This document shows positions 47,765-58,556 of a stretch of DNA of 64,000 bases, piece after piece. The stretch comes from Heliocidaris erythrogramma (lineage: Eukaryota; Echinodermata; Echinoidea; Camarodonta; Echinometridae). The notes under the pieces are model-generated. The model was not told where the DNA came from and did not search any database. It worked only from the letters and a program-made list of their open reading frames with translations. Every line of letters begins with the position of its first letter. Position 1 is the stretch's first letter. Position numbers and translations under genes: made by a program. The stretch covers positions 37,031,119 to 37,095,118 of the forward strand of contig CM046858.1 in NCBI GenBank assembly GCA_025617745.1, given 5' to 3'.

Positions 47765-48955
47765 GCTTATTTTTATGCCTCCGCCCACCGAAGGTGGGTG
47801 CCGGAGGCATTATGTTTTCGGGTTGTCCGTCCGTCCGTGCGTCCGTCCCACTTCTCGTTACCGCGATATCTGAAGAATCATTTGAGGTAGGAACCTCAAA
47901 CTTGGTACTAGTATGTATCCCCATACGAAGATGAACTGATTAGATTTTGGGGTAAGTAGGTCAAAGGTCAGAGGTCACAGAGGTCAATTTACATGAAATT
48001 ACATAAAAATTCTTGGTTTTTAGCACCGTTACCACGATATCTCAAGAACTGTTTGAGGTAAGAACTTCAATCTTGGTACTAGTATGTTTCCCTATATGAA
48101 GATGAACTGATTAGATTTTGGGGTAAGGAGGTCAAAGGACAGAGGTCACAGAGGTCAATTTACATGAAATTACATAAAAATTCTTGGTTTTTAGCACCGT
48201 TACCATGATATCTCAAGAACTGTTTGAGGTAAGAACTTCAATCTTGGTACTAGTATGTTTCCCTATATGAAGATGAACTGATTAGATTTTGGGGTAAGGA
48301 GGTCAAAGGTCAGAGGTCACAGAGGTCAATTTACATGAAATTACATAAAAATTCTTGGTTTTTAGCACCGTTACCACGATATCTCAAGAACTGTCTGAGG
48401 TGAGAACTTCAAACTTGGTACCAGTATGTATCCCCATAGAAAGATGAACTGATTAGATTTTGGGGTAAGTAGGTCAAAGGTCAGAGGTCAATTTACATGA
48501 AATTACATGAAATTCTTGGTTTTTAGCACCGTTACCGTGATATCTCAAGAACTGTTTGAGGTGAGAACTTCAAACTTGGTACCAGTATGTATCCCCATAG
48601 AAAGAGGAACTGATTAGATTTTGGGGTAGGTAGGTCAAAGTTCAGAGGTCACAGAGGTCAATTTACATGAAATTACATGGAATTAGTGGTTTTTAGCACC
48701 GTTACCGCGATATCTCGAACTATCTGAGGTGAGAACTTCAAACTTGGTACCAGTATGCATACCCATAGAAAGATGAACGGATTAGATTTTGGGGTAAGTA
48801 GGTCAAAGGTCAGAGGTCACAGAGGTCAATTTACATAAAATTACATGAAATTACTGGTTTTTAGCCTCGTTATCAAATATTTCTAGAAGAGTTTGAGCCA
48901 TCAACTGAATTTAGGCGGAGGCATATAGGAGACGCAGTCGCATTCATCTTGTTTT
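47765..48955. mobile_element. Non-autonomous element with 171-bp tandem core, nested in LINE
   Basis: Begins with a strong hairpin at 47775-47810 (atgcctccg...cggaggcat, inner cccacc/ggtggg) and a GTCC repeat at 47827-47848. It continues with about six tandem units of 161-171 bp (marker AGGTCAAAGGTCA at 47958, 48129, 48300, 48471, 48632, 48800). It ends with 'ggcggaggcatataggag', inverted relative to the start. It splits the LINE endonuclease between IMGDFNI and the TITKPTRV block. The hairpin plus tandem core layout recalls pearl/Helitron-like non-autonomous elements of marine invertebrates, but I cannot confirm the class. Confidence 0.75.
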
Positions 48956-49936
48956 ACCTACTATCACCAAACCAACTAGAGTTACAGAACAATCAGCTAC
49001 CTTGATTGATAATATCTTTACTAACATGCAACTGCCCATAGAATCAGGGATTATTGTTTCGGGCATTATCTGACCATTATCGTATCTTTTGTCAAACTAA
49101 GCGTTCAAACACACCTGTTGACAAACGTACCCGCAAAGTTAAAACTCGCAGATTAAATGCCAGAAACTTAGATGTCCTTAAAGAAAATGTAAGTACCCTT
49201 GACTGGCAACAAATATATATTTCTGAAGATGTGAATGATGCTTACGATAACTTTTTAAACATTCTCAAGGGTCAATCTGATATGTGTATACCATTAAGTA
49301 AACACGTTACTAACTAAAAAAAGAACCAAGATCTCCATGGGTAACCAAATCTATCTTAAGATCAATAAACCGAAAACAAACAATATTATAAATACAAAAC
49401 CAGTCCAACTAATAAGACCCGTGAAAAATACACTCGATATAAAAATGTTCTTACTAATGTACTACGACAGGCGAAGAAACATTATTATAAAACGCAATTT
49501 GAATTTACCAAAAATAACAATAGAGATACATGGAAAGTAATGAATAGAACCTTAAAGGGTCACTAAAATAAAAAATAATTGCCCATTTTTCGTAGGAAGG
49601 TGTCATCAGGAGCCAAAAAATATCCATCACACAATTGTTTATGCATTCAGTCATATTTTATAATCATTTGAAAAGTACATTTTTGCTGATTTACACAGTC
49701 ATAAGCCCCGCCCCTAAAAAAACCCATCGAAGCGACATCGTGATCACGTGATCTGTGACGCATGAAAAGTAAGGGAAAATATTCCACTAACCTATACCGT
49801 GCGCGCCCGGAGGCCCCCGGCAGGCCCAGCCCGTGCCAAGCATGATATTCACCGCATCGACCATTTGCATTGCGTATTTTCGTGTGTTTAATTCCTATCA
49901 TAATAACTTTGATTTTGGGACACAGTTTCATCAATA

Positions 49937-50190
49937 ATGCCTAATCGGTGTATCGTTGCGGGCTGTAACAAGACCCCTAAAGATATGGTGTAAGCTAGCC
50001 TACATCGTTTTCCTAAAGATGAAAATCTACGGAAATTGTGGGTCTCAAATGTAAAGCTCACGCAGGCAGAGTGGCAAGGGCCGACCAAGTGAGTGGAGTA
50101 CAATCTGCAGCGATCACTTTGCCGAAGATGATTTTGAGGATCCTGGCCTGTATTCCGAATTTGGCATGAAGAGAAGGATAAGCTAGCTAA
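49937..50190 (+). pseudogene. THAP zinc finger remnant, copy 1
   Basis: The frame starts MPNRCIVAGCNKTPKD (C5 and C10), continues LHRFPKDENLRKLW and AEWQGP, and after a frame change reads ICSDHFAEDDFEDPG. The CxxxxC, LW, and CSDHF blocks are the C2CH pattern of THAP domains, which occur in P-element-type transposases. Breaks seen: a short insertion giving a TAA near 49990 that copy 2 lacks, and a 4-bp insertion before the CSDHF block shared by both copies. Confidence 0.75.
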
Positions 50191-50274
50191 AAGATTCAGC
50201 TATTCAAAAGATCAGACTTGGAGTAAAGTCTTCCAATCTGTTTTTCAACGACAGCAGCTGCAGCAGCTTCACCC

Positions 50275-50348
50275 GTAGACCGAAAATTCTGTCTCTCGTT
50301 CGTTAGCTAAGACGACCTAACGAACCAGAGACAGCATTTTCGGTCTAC
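50275..50348. repeat. Internal hairpin 1 of the THAP element
   Basis: Arms 'gtagaccgaaaattctgtct' and 'agacagcattttcggtctac', continuing inward through gttcgttag/ctaacgaac. The same hairpin is present at 59460-59533 in the inverted copy. Confidence 0.85.
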
Positions 50349-50355
50349 TTCACCC

Positions 50356-50399
50356 GTAACTCCAGGGAGCTCCAACGCGTTGGAGCTCCCTGGAGTTAC
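50356..50399. repeat. Perfect 44-bp palindrome in the THAP element
   Basis: gtaactccagggagctccaa followed by cgcg and its exact complement. There is no loop, so it is a full palindrome. Its counterpart at 59409-59452 has a single mismatch near the centre. Confidence 0.95.
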
Positions 50400-52371
50400 T
50401 TCACCCATGGCCCTTCACCGTATTCTGCGAGGGGTTCAAACATATAATATGGTCGAATTTCCCCTTGCCACTCGAGCTTCTTTGCCTTCGGGGTCTGATA
50501 AATCATCTGATAAATCAGAGTTCGTATCTGCATGGCTCAGAAAAGTCCTCCAACTCGGAATCGCGGGCACTTTTCCTCTCTCTCTATATAAGTTACTACT
50601 CGAATTCAGCCAAAATCTATAGTCAGTACTAACGTACTATGTAAAGCGAAGTATAAACAAAAAAAGCCGTAAGTGAAATAAACAAAACAAAAACGTTCAC
50701 CAGTCGCTATGTACGAGGGGAACATAGTCACTGCCGTACTAAAAATGTGTAGGACGCATAAAACGGCTGTGCACGCGTTTATGACCAATGCAAAATTTTC
50801 GTTGGGCAAGCTCAGATGGATGAGAAGATTGTTCAAAAGAAAAGCTAAAAAGCAAACCAAGAGCTGTATATTTGGGCAAAAGCGTTTTCTGATCTTGTAG
50901 AAAATATATTGCTAACGATTATTTACTGCTAAGATTATATTGATTAGTTTCCTTTTTTCATAAATTGTCCGTTGAACAGAGGGGTCAAATACCGCATTCT
51001 GTGTACAATATTTTATGCTGCAGTCTGCAGATCTTGTGCCTCTTACTTTTCATACGTCACTTGGGGGTTAGCCAATCAGCTCACGAGTTTTAAGGAGCGT
51101 TCCCAAAACCTCTACTTTTCCCCCTTTTTCGCCAAAACGAGACATAATTTGGACAATCGATTGGCAGATTCGTGATTAGAAGGCAAAACCACATGGAAAA
51201 GCACCCATTTTCTCTCTAATTTAGTCAACCTTTAAACAGAAACGATAAGACCCCAAAAGTAAATAAAAGATAAATCGCACACTAGCATTATAGTCTAAGA
51301 CCCTCAAGCTATGGACGAAAACTTCAACACATACTTCTCCAAAATTGGACAAAACCTAGCAGAAAACATCTCGACAACCGAAAGAAAATTCCACAACATT
51401 TTCAATAACAAAAACCCATCTTCATGTTTTTGTCCCAACTAACCGCGAGGAAATTATTGGGATAATAATAAACTGGATGGGAAGAAAAGTTCAGGGCATG
51501 ACGACAATGATAATTACATTCTCAGGTCAATTATCTTATCGATTACTAATCCTGTGGTTCATATTTTTAACTTCGGGTATAGTACCGAATAGCGTTAAAA
51601 TAGTTCTAGTCATCCCAATATTCAAGAAATGTGATGCTTTAGAAACCAATAATTATAGGCCAATATCATTATTACCATCACTCTCCAAAGTTCTAGAAGA
51701 TTTGTCTTTATCAGAGTTACAGCCTTTCTCAACAAACATAACATTATTTGTGATTCTCAGTTTAGCTTTCGAGCAAACCATAATACAACACTGGCAATAT
51801 TAACATGCACAGATACTATAGCCCATGGCATTGATCAGCGCTTGCATACCATCGCAATTTTCCTGGACTTTTCCAAGGCTTTCGATACTATAAACCATAA
51901 TCATGATAATATTCTCCTACATAGGTTATTGCACTACGGTTTTCAGGAATTATTTATCAAATAGAAAACAATTTGTAGAAATAAATAATCATATGTCATC
52001 GTTACGACCCATAATCTGGGGTGGTCCCGGGCCCTTATTATTTATCATATACATAAATGACTTTTATAAATCCTCAGATGTGCTTTCATTTATTCTATTT
52101 GTAGACGACTCAAACATATTTTATTCTCATTCTAACCCTAATACCCTTCTTTCAACAATAAACAAAGAACTTAAATGCATAGTAGAATGGGTAAAAGCAA
52201 ACAAGTTATCACTTGACATACTAAAGACAAATGTTATACTGTTTAGTAACACCTTGCAAAACTTACCTGGAAATATTTTTTGGACGACGCGCCGCTGGAT
52301 AGGGTATCATCAACAAAATTTCTAGGGCTTACGATTGACGATAAACTAAACTGGAACATGCAAGTACAAAA

Positions 52372-53446
52372 TACACTCTTAAAATGGTTGGTCATTTTTT
52401 TAACCAATTCTTAAAGTAGAACACTGATGATTTTAAATATTGCCTTAATACTTATTATTGCATAGATGGCATAAATTAAACAAGGTTATCCAAATTTAAA
52501 GCTTGGAAACATTTGAATTAATGATTATTATCAATTATAAAACGGTAAAATACAGCCCCCGATATAGCAGCTGAAAAGCTCCTTGAACGCTGCTGAGATG
52601 TGTGACGACACAAGAGGGGCGAGTCCTGTCTAAGCAGACGATGTCCCATAACATTATACACATTTTTCAGTGCCTGTTTTGTCATCTCCTCTTCACTTAT
52701 TTCTCTTACTTGACTAGCGTCAGTCTTAATGTTAGTCTGTTGCCTCACTCTTAACTTCGTGTATGGTATTATTTTGATGAAAAATGCAGCGTTAAAAAAA
52801 TAAAGGAATCAGTCACTTGTAAACAAAATAAGACGCCATTGTATTTTCAGCTGCTTGCACCGCGGCATGTTCGGCGTTTCAAGAGGGAACGAATACCATC
52901 CAGCTATTATTCGCAGGGCTTTTCAATTTGAAAATGGGGTTTATTTCATTGATCATTGACCCTTCTCCTGTGTATTTACAATCAAACGGTTTTAGTTATC
53001 AGAATCAGTTCACTTTCCCTTTTAGAATGGTGTGAAATAAGGTCATGTTTAAATGTACCAAACTCTTTATAATTTGATAAATAATTCCATTGCAATTACG
53101 TTCATTCATTATAGGACGTCGTCTGCTTAAGCAGGATCGATCCCTCGTATGACGACATCAAAACATCGCTATATTTCTGGCGAATCCTCGGATATTCCAC
53201 ATGCTGAGAAGAGCTTTTATTTATGTTGTTTTTATAATCATCATATACGCAGTTGACATAAAACTTATACGATTGCCATCTGTAAGCTTCCCAATTTCTA
53301 GTGATACATTAATTGCCATATTTGTGATTTTCTTGAGTGTTCTACTTTAACCAACAATGGGTCGTATGCCGTCCATTAAACATTTGGGCACTCATTGCCC
53401 ATACTGTGTTGGTCAATAGAATTACCCAATTTTTTAAGAGTGTATA
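52372..53446. mobile_element. Short MITE in the LINE, itself hosting the 940-bp TTAA MITE
   Basis: Outer ends 'tacactcttaaaatggttgg' (52372) and the complement of 'acccaattttttaagagtgt' (to 53446) are imperfect inverted repeats. The interior is only about 135 bp once the nested element at 52411-53350 is taken out. It interrupts the LINE just after NWNMQVQN. Confidence 0.7.
52411..53350. mobile_element. 940-bp TTAA MITE, copy 2
   Basis: Ends are a perfect 11-bp inverted repeat AGTAGAACACT / AGTGTTCTACT, each followed by TTAA. Differs from copy 1 (46170-47109) by only scattered substitutions and small indels, so the two are recent siblings in the same orientation. Carries the same 76-codon minus-strand frame (52518-52748). 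Confidence 0.88.
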
Positions 53447-53777
53447 TCCAAAATTATTTCCCCGAATTATTGGAATAATGAATAAACTCAAACATTTCTT
53501 ATCAAGGACTAGGCCTATACTTTTCACACTATATTTTCACTGATATTACCTTATCTTAATTATGGAACAATGGCTTGGGGTAACACTAATAAATATCTTT
53601 CTGATAAAATTTCTATCTTACAAAAGTAAATCATAAGGGTAATGCATACTGCTCCTATTCGTTCACATAGCGATCCTTTATTTCACGTATCAAAAGTTTC
53701 CAGATTTATTCCTTTTTCAAACAGGACAATTCATGTATAAATTGAATAAAAACGAACTGCCACACGCTTTCATTAAA

Positions 53778-54068
53778 GGGATACTCAACCGCAGATTGTG
53801 GACGTTTTAATGCGGCAAGAGGGCACCGTGATCGTTACCTAATCACGCCGTTGCCCCACGGGGCGCAAACCTCGGGTAGACTGGTCGCCGCACAAACATG
53901 CACGCTCCGCCTGAGCTCGAGCTCTCGTGCGAGATTCGGTCGGCTTCGTGCAGTCGAAATGTAATCCCACTTAGTCCAACGGACGCGTTCGACCCACAAA
54001 CTTTGTGTACAATTGAATAGGGCTTACGCAATCCTGACTTTCCCCACGGCCGCCAGGTGGCGTATCCC
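53778..54068. mobile_element. Small MITE with GGGATAC ends in the LINE
   Basis: GGGATACTCAACC at 53778 and, inverted, GGGATACGCCACC ending at 54068 bound a relatively GC-rich non-coding insert. It lies between the LINE blocks ending near LNKNELPHAF and beginning FTRNSSIHKYPTR. End matches are short, so the boundaries are approximate. Confidence 0.55.
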
Positions 54069-54300
54069 GATAACATGTTCACAAGAAACAGTTCTATACA
54101 TAAATACCCAACAAGACAATCCGACCGTTTTCAACCCCGCACCCGCACTCTTTTTGCATACGAAACCGTCTCTTTCTACGGCCCGAAATACGGGAACTCA
54201 CTTAGCATCGATACAATCAACCCTCAAAGTCTAAACTGTCTCAAAAGCAAGTTAAAAACACATCTTCTTCAACTATGTGCAATGAATTTAAACTGAGCGA

Positions 54301-54939
54301 GCAGGACCCACCCCTTTCTCTCTCTCTCTCTTTCTCTCTCCATCTACTTCTCTCTTCTCTGTTTTATCCCCTTGTCACCCTTTCACCCCTTCTTTTTCCC
54401 GCATTCTCTCTTCCTTCTTCTGACACACAGACACACTCATTATCTTTCATTTCCCCCTTCCTCCATCCCCTTCTCTTCATTCCCTTTTGTTTCCACACCG
54501 TCTTGCACTTCCACTTTACTTTCATACTTAGTTTTTCTTGTGGGTTGAGGCAATAGTCCTTCTACCTCAACACACTTATTAATTCTCTCTTATCAATAAT
54601 TCGCTTCTAATGATGCTTTATGAATTTATTATTATTGAACGACCCAATCGTGATTAAGTTATGTAAGTTTCTGGACATGTAATATACAAGCTTTGCTTTT
54701 AAACATGTCCAACTGTTTTCAACATCACTTAAGAGGTTAATATGTGTGCTTCATATTGTTTACTTATTAATATTTGATTATGTACCCATATCTATGGAAA
54801 AAACATCATTGTTACATATAATGTTATTGTATTCATCGTATCGCCCGGAATACCGGAGGATACTTTGGATTTTGCAGCGTTCCGCCGCCGCCGCCGCCGC
54901 GTCACATTATTGTGTGCGCTCTAGCGGTTACATTTCTCA
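54301..54939. other. Pyrimidine-rich LINE trailer and unassigned DNA
   Basis: 54310-54560 is CT-rich low complexity following the LINE stop, probably its 3' UTR. A (CCG)n run lies at 54880-54901. The encoded Ser/Leu/Phe-rich frame is not a gene. Confidence 0.45.
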
Positions 54940-56150
54940 ACGGATTTTGTTCAAACTTTGCATGAAGGTGTCTCTTGGTAGAATCTAGAAACGTATAGAT
55001 TTTGGTGATGCTGCCTCCAGTGTTCCGTCTTTTATAGGGTCAAAGGTCATATTTTTTGATAGATGTCTGGTGTGCACTCCTGTGTGCGCTCTGGCGGTCA
55101 CATTTCTCAAAGGATTTCGTTCAAATTTTGCCTGAAGGTCTCTCTTGGTGTAATCTAAAACTATATAGTTTTTGGTGATGCTGCCACCAGTGAACCGTCT
55201 TTTATAGGGTCAAAGGTCATACTTTGAAGAATGGCGTGAGGGCACTCTGCAGGCCACATTTCTGGATGAATTTCTTTCAAATTTTGTATGGAGATGTATC
55301 TTGGTATAATCTACACATCTTTACTTTTTGTGATGCTGCCCTCATTTTCCCATCCTTTATAGGGTCAAAGGTCCATTTCTTGCACTCTTACTTCTGCATT
55401 TTTTGACAGATTTTGTTCAGATTTGTATGGAACTGTATCTTGGTAAAGTCTACGCACCTATAATTTTTGGTGATGCTGCCACCAGTGTCCCGTCTGTTAT
55501 AGGAACAAAGACATACCTTGGAGGATGGAACGAGTGCACTATGCAGGCCATGGATTTCTTTCAAATGTTGTATAGAGATGTATCTTGGTACACTCTACAT
55601 AGGGTCAAATGTCATTTGTCCATTTCTTGCACTCTTCAAATTCTTTCAAATTTTGTATAGAGATGTATCTTGGTACACTCTACAAATTTATACTTTTTGA
55701 TAATGCTGCCCTCAATGTTCCGTCCTTTATAGGGTCAAGGTTATTTGTCTTTTGTGCGCTCTAACTTCCACATTTCTTGACGGATTTCTTTGAAATTTTA
55801 TATGGAGGTGTGTCTTAGTGTAATCTACACATCTATAGTGTTTGCTGATGCTGCCCCCAGTGTTCCGATTTTTATAGGGTCAAATGTCATATTTACGTTG
55901 CATGCATTCTGGAGGACACATTTGTTGACTGATTTCTTTCAGATTTTGTTGTGGAGGTCCGTCATAGAATACTCTAGTCCTTTACAGTATTGGTGATGCT
56001 GCCCCCAGTGTTCCATCTTTCATAGGGTCAAATGTCATAATTAAATTAATGGATATCTTGTGTGCGCTCAGAGGTCACATTTTTTGACAGATTTCTTTCG
56101 AATTTTCTATAGAGATGCATTATACTCTAATCTAAACACATTGTTTCGGC
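54940..56150. repeat. Diverged minisatellite, about eight units
   Basis: Units of about 100-170 bp share 'tttttggtgatgctgcc', 'agtgttccgtcttttatagg' and 'gggtcaaaggtcat'. The last motif recurs at 55037, 55207, 55362, 55602, 55732, 55877 and 56024, with a variant at 55502. Frames in several windows repeat the same peptide-like pattern (F..CMEM/LYG..), which is just the repeat read through. No gene. Confidence 0.85.
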
Positions 56151-57130
56151 GATGCAGCTCCTAGTGTTGACAATAGTCCGTACCACTGGCGGCAATCTCT
56201 ATGCCATCCTTTTGTTTGAGGGAGGAGAGGGGGAGGTTCGTACAGGTTTGTACATTCGCATTGTGCGGCAATGGACATTTCTAGCGTTATGTTACGCACC
56301 ACTGTATCTTAATACGATTGAAAAACAGTCAATAAAATGTGAAACCTGAAATCTGAAATTATTTATATGAAAGATGAAAGAGATACGAGTTACGTAACCG
56401 GTATTGAGGAAATTTGACGGTGATAAAAAGGTACATGCATGTGCCTGAATGAATGAATATACAATTGGCATCGGGAGTAAATCGTGTTTTTTTTTCTTCA
56501 CAAGATTGTATTGTTGCTATGTATACATGTTCATGAGCTACTGCATCATATTATTTCCTGAATATTCCAGCCCACCTGTACACGCGTTCTCGTTAAACTC
56601 TAGTTAATATCTGCATTTAATATAACGTTAAGATTTCACAAGATGTTTCAGATTTTAAACGTACAGGATGCCTGTTAACAAAAAGAATTCATATTCCAGT
56701 CCTCTGATCGTCAAGATCAGTGGGATCTGTGGCACATATTGTAATATTTATCGCAGACTTTCAAAAATGTTAAGAAATAACCTTCAGCAAAGTCGTTGAA
56801 AATGCAAAATATTAAAAAAGCATTACATTACTACACGACATCAGCGAATGTCGGCCGCTAGTCATTACCAGAATTCCTGAATTATTTTTCGCCTGACGAA
56901 AACCTAGATTATTGACTGGAATTTCGCCTCAAGTTAATTTTAGAACTTTGTTTAGATTATACCAAATAAAAAAGAGAGATTGAGGTACAAAAAGCACAAG
57001 GAAGAGAGAAGATTATTAATTGATAGATGGAATACAGAAAAGATATAGATAGAGACACCAAAAGAAAGAAGGAGAGTGGAAAAGCGAGAGGTAGTCGTAT
57101 ATAAACAACTAACGAATGACTGATACACAA
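56151..57130. other. Intergenic, no recognised gene
   Basis: AT-rich DNA with no supported coding region or repeat boundary. The long minus-strand frame that begins at 57440 and runs down to 56952 is Ser/Phe/Leu-rich translation of a purine-rich strand and is rejected as a gene. Confidence 0.4.
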
Positions 57131-58013
57131 CAAGGTTAATGTTAGATGATCTTTGAAGGTTTGCATGGTGGAGCTTATAACGTGGAGAAGGTTTACGGCT
57201 CACCATGTGTGTTGGTAGGAGGAAAGGGGAAAAAAGGGAAAAAAGGAAATTAGAAATGGATAGACGAGAAAGGATGACAAGAGAGAAAAGAAGAAATATT
57301 CTTTCGTGACAATGGGTGAAGTCCTGAAAAGGACTGTAGACCAGATGAGATGAGATGAGAAGACTTGGTTGATGATCGATGGATGAGCAGCGATGGATTG
57401 AGTAGATAAGGCCGACTACCAACGCCATCACACCACCCAACCCTCAGGCCGACGCACCCCCGACACCACAGCTCGCCGTCCCACCTACTCAAACCCGGTA
57501 CAATCTCCGCCCTCGACCATCAACCACACAAAGGACTTCACGCCGCCAGCCACCCGCTACCAATCCCTCCGACATCCGCACTCACGCCCACTCAACTCTC
57601 GGACATAATAGCGCCACCACCGACAGCAACCCCGCCCACACCACCGGCCGCCGATTCCTCCGACGTCCGCACACACACCATAAAACCCCGCCGCTCGTCT
57701 AGCACACTTCACTCCTGATGACGGACAGTCAACCTGTCCGAAAGGTCGAGTAACCTCCTACTCAAGCCTCATCTACTCAAACCTTCGCTACTCAATCCAT
57801 CGCTGCTCATCCATCGATCATCAACCAAGTCTTCTCATCTCATCTCATCTGGTCTAAAGTCCTTTTCAGGACTTCACCCATTGTCACGAAAGAATATTTC
57901 TTCTTTTCTCTCTTGTCATCCTTTCTCGTCTATCCATTTCTAATTTCCTTTTTTCCCCTTTCCTCCTACCAACACACATGGTGAACAGTAAACCTTCTTC
58001 AAGGTTAATGTTA
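57131..58013. mobile_element. Foldback element with 210-bp inverted arms
   Basis: Arms 57185-57405 and 57788-57999 are near-perfect inverted repeats (for example 'caccatgtgtgttggtagga' at 57202 and its complement near 57970). They enclose a C-rich 380-bp spacer. The 14-bp direct repeat CAAGGTTAATGTTA flanks the whole at 57131-57144 and 58000-58013, a candidate target duplication. The spacer contains CTGATGA, a 6-bp stem and GAAA (57715-57743), resembling part of a hammerhead ribozyme core. No protein gene. Confidence 0.65.
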
Positions 58014-58283
58014 TATTTTACAAACTCTCCAACATGGAATTTTTTCAATTGTTTTATAACGCCGTTGAATAAAAATTGTCATGGAGATGTAGATAACAAC
58101 CAACAGTGTACATGGATATCCACTCAACGTTTTGATCATCATTATCGTTTTCCTAACAATTGAAAATGATATCCGTTGGAGGATAGACAATTCTACACTT
58201 TGGAAATTTCAAATTCATTCTCTATTATGTTTGAAATTGACATGTACGTTGTCTACAATCTAATAAGTCTACATTGACTTACT

Positions 58284-58556
58284 TTAAGGTTGACTAAATT
58301 AGAGAGAAAAGGGGTGCTTTTTTCCATGTATTTTTGCCTTCCAATCACGAATCTGGCAACTGATTGTCCAACTTTTGGCGAAAAAGGGGGAAAAGTAGAA
58401 GTTTTGCGACCGTTCCTTAAAACTCGTAAGCTGATTGACTAATTGACGTCACACCCCCAAGTGACGTATGAAGAGTAAGAGGCATAAGATCTGCAGGCTA
58501 CAGTATATAACATTGTACACACAATGCGGTATTTGACCCCTCTGTTCAACGGACAA
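58284..58556 (-). repeat. Tandem duplicate of the THAP element terminus
   Basis: Repeats the terminal roughly 270 bp of the adjacent full copy (58557-58840): 'aaggttgactaaattag' at both starts, 'gacccctctgttcaacggac' near both ends, with about 10 percent divergence. It makes a compound end to the inverted THAP element. Confidence 0.8.

Larger units (their letters stand above)
49552..51235 (+). mobile_element. TTAA-flanked DNA element with THAP-domain remnant, copy 1
   Basis: TTAA-AGGGTCACTAAA begins the element at 49552 and TTTAGTCAACCT-TTAA ends it at 51235. Removing it with one TTAA restores the LINE frame exactly (MNRT-L-NRNDKTPK), proving a 4-bp TTAA target duplication. It holds a THAP-type zinc finger remnant (49937-50190), two internal hairpins (50275-50348 and 50356-50399) and no recognisable DDE core. 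An inverted second copy is at 58557-60253. Confidence 0.85.
47260..54300 (+). mobile_element. LINE (CR1/Jockey-like) split by nested insertions
   Basis: One degraded element is readable in five exposed pieces. 47260-47764 holds the endonuclease N-terminal part (NSPVIGLTETWLH, IIIGVIYRPP, IMGDFNI). 48956-49551 holds the endonuclease end and linker (TITKPTRVTEQSATLIDNIF, SDHYRIF, RQAKKHYYKTQF, DTWKVMNRTL). 51236-52371 holds reverse transcriptase (NYRPISLLPSLSKVLE, FLDFSKAFDTINHN, GPLLFIIYINDFY, FVDDSNIF, KFLGLTIDDKLNWN). 53446-53777 holds IIGIMNKLKHFL and LPYLNYG.MAWGN. 54069-54300 holds the C terminus (NSSIHKYPTRQSD). Frameshifts and stops make it inactive. The catalytic YxDD is FVDD here. Confidence 0.85.

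Noticed and set aside
47765-48955. CRISPR-like array of regular repeats
   Set aside because: Units are contiguous 161-171 bp tandem repeats without unique spacers, in a eukaryotic transposon-rich context.
56952-57440. A 162-codon minus-strand frame
   Set aside because: Low-complexity Ser/Phe/Leu translation of a purine-rich strand overlapping the arm of the foldback element.
57715-57755. Confident hammerhead ribozyme call
   Set aside because: Stem I pairing is not evident and an extra base follows the CTGATGA box, so it is kept only as a low-confidence observation.
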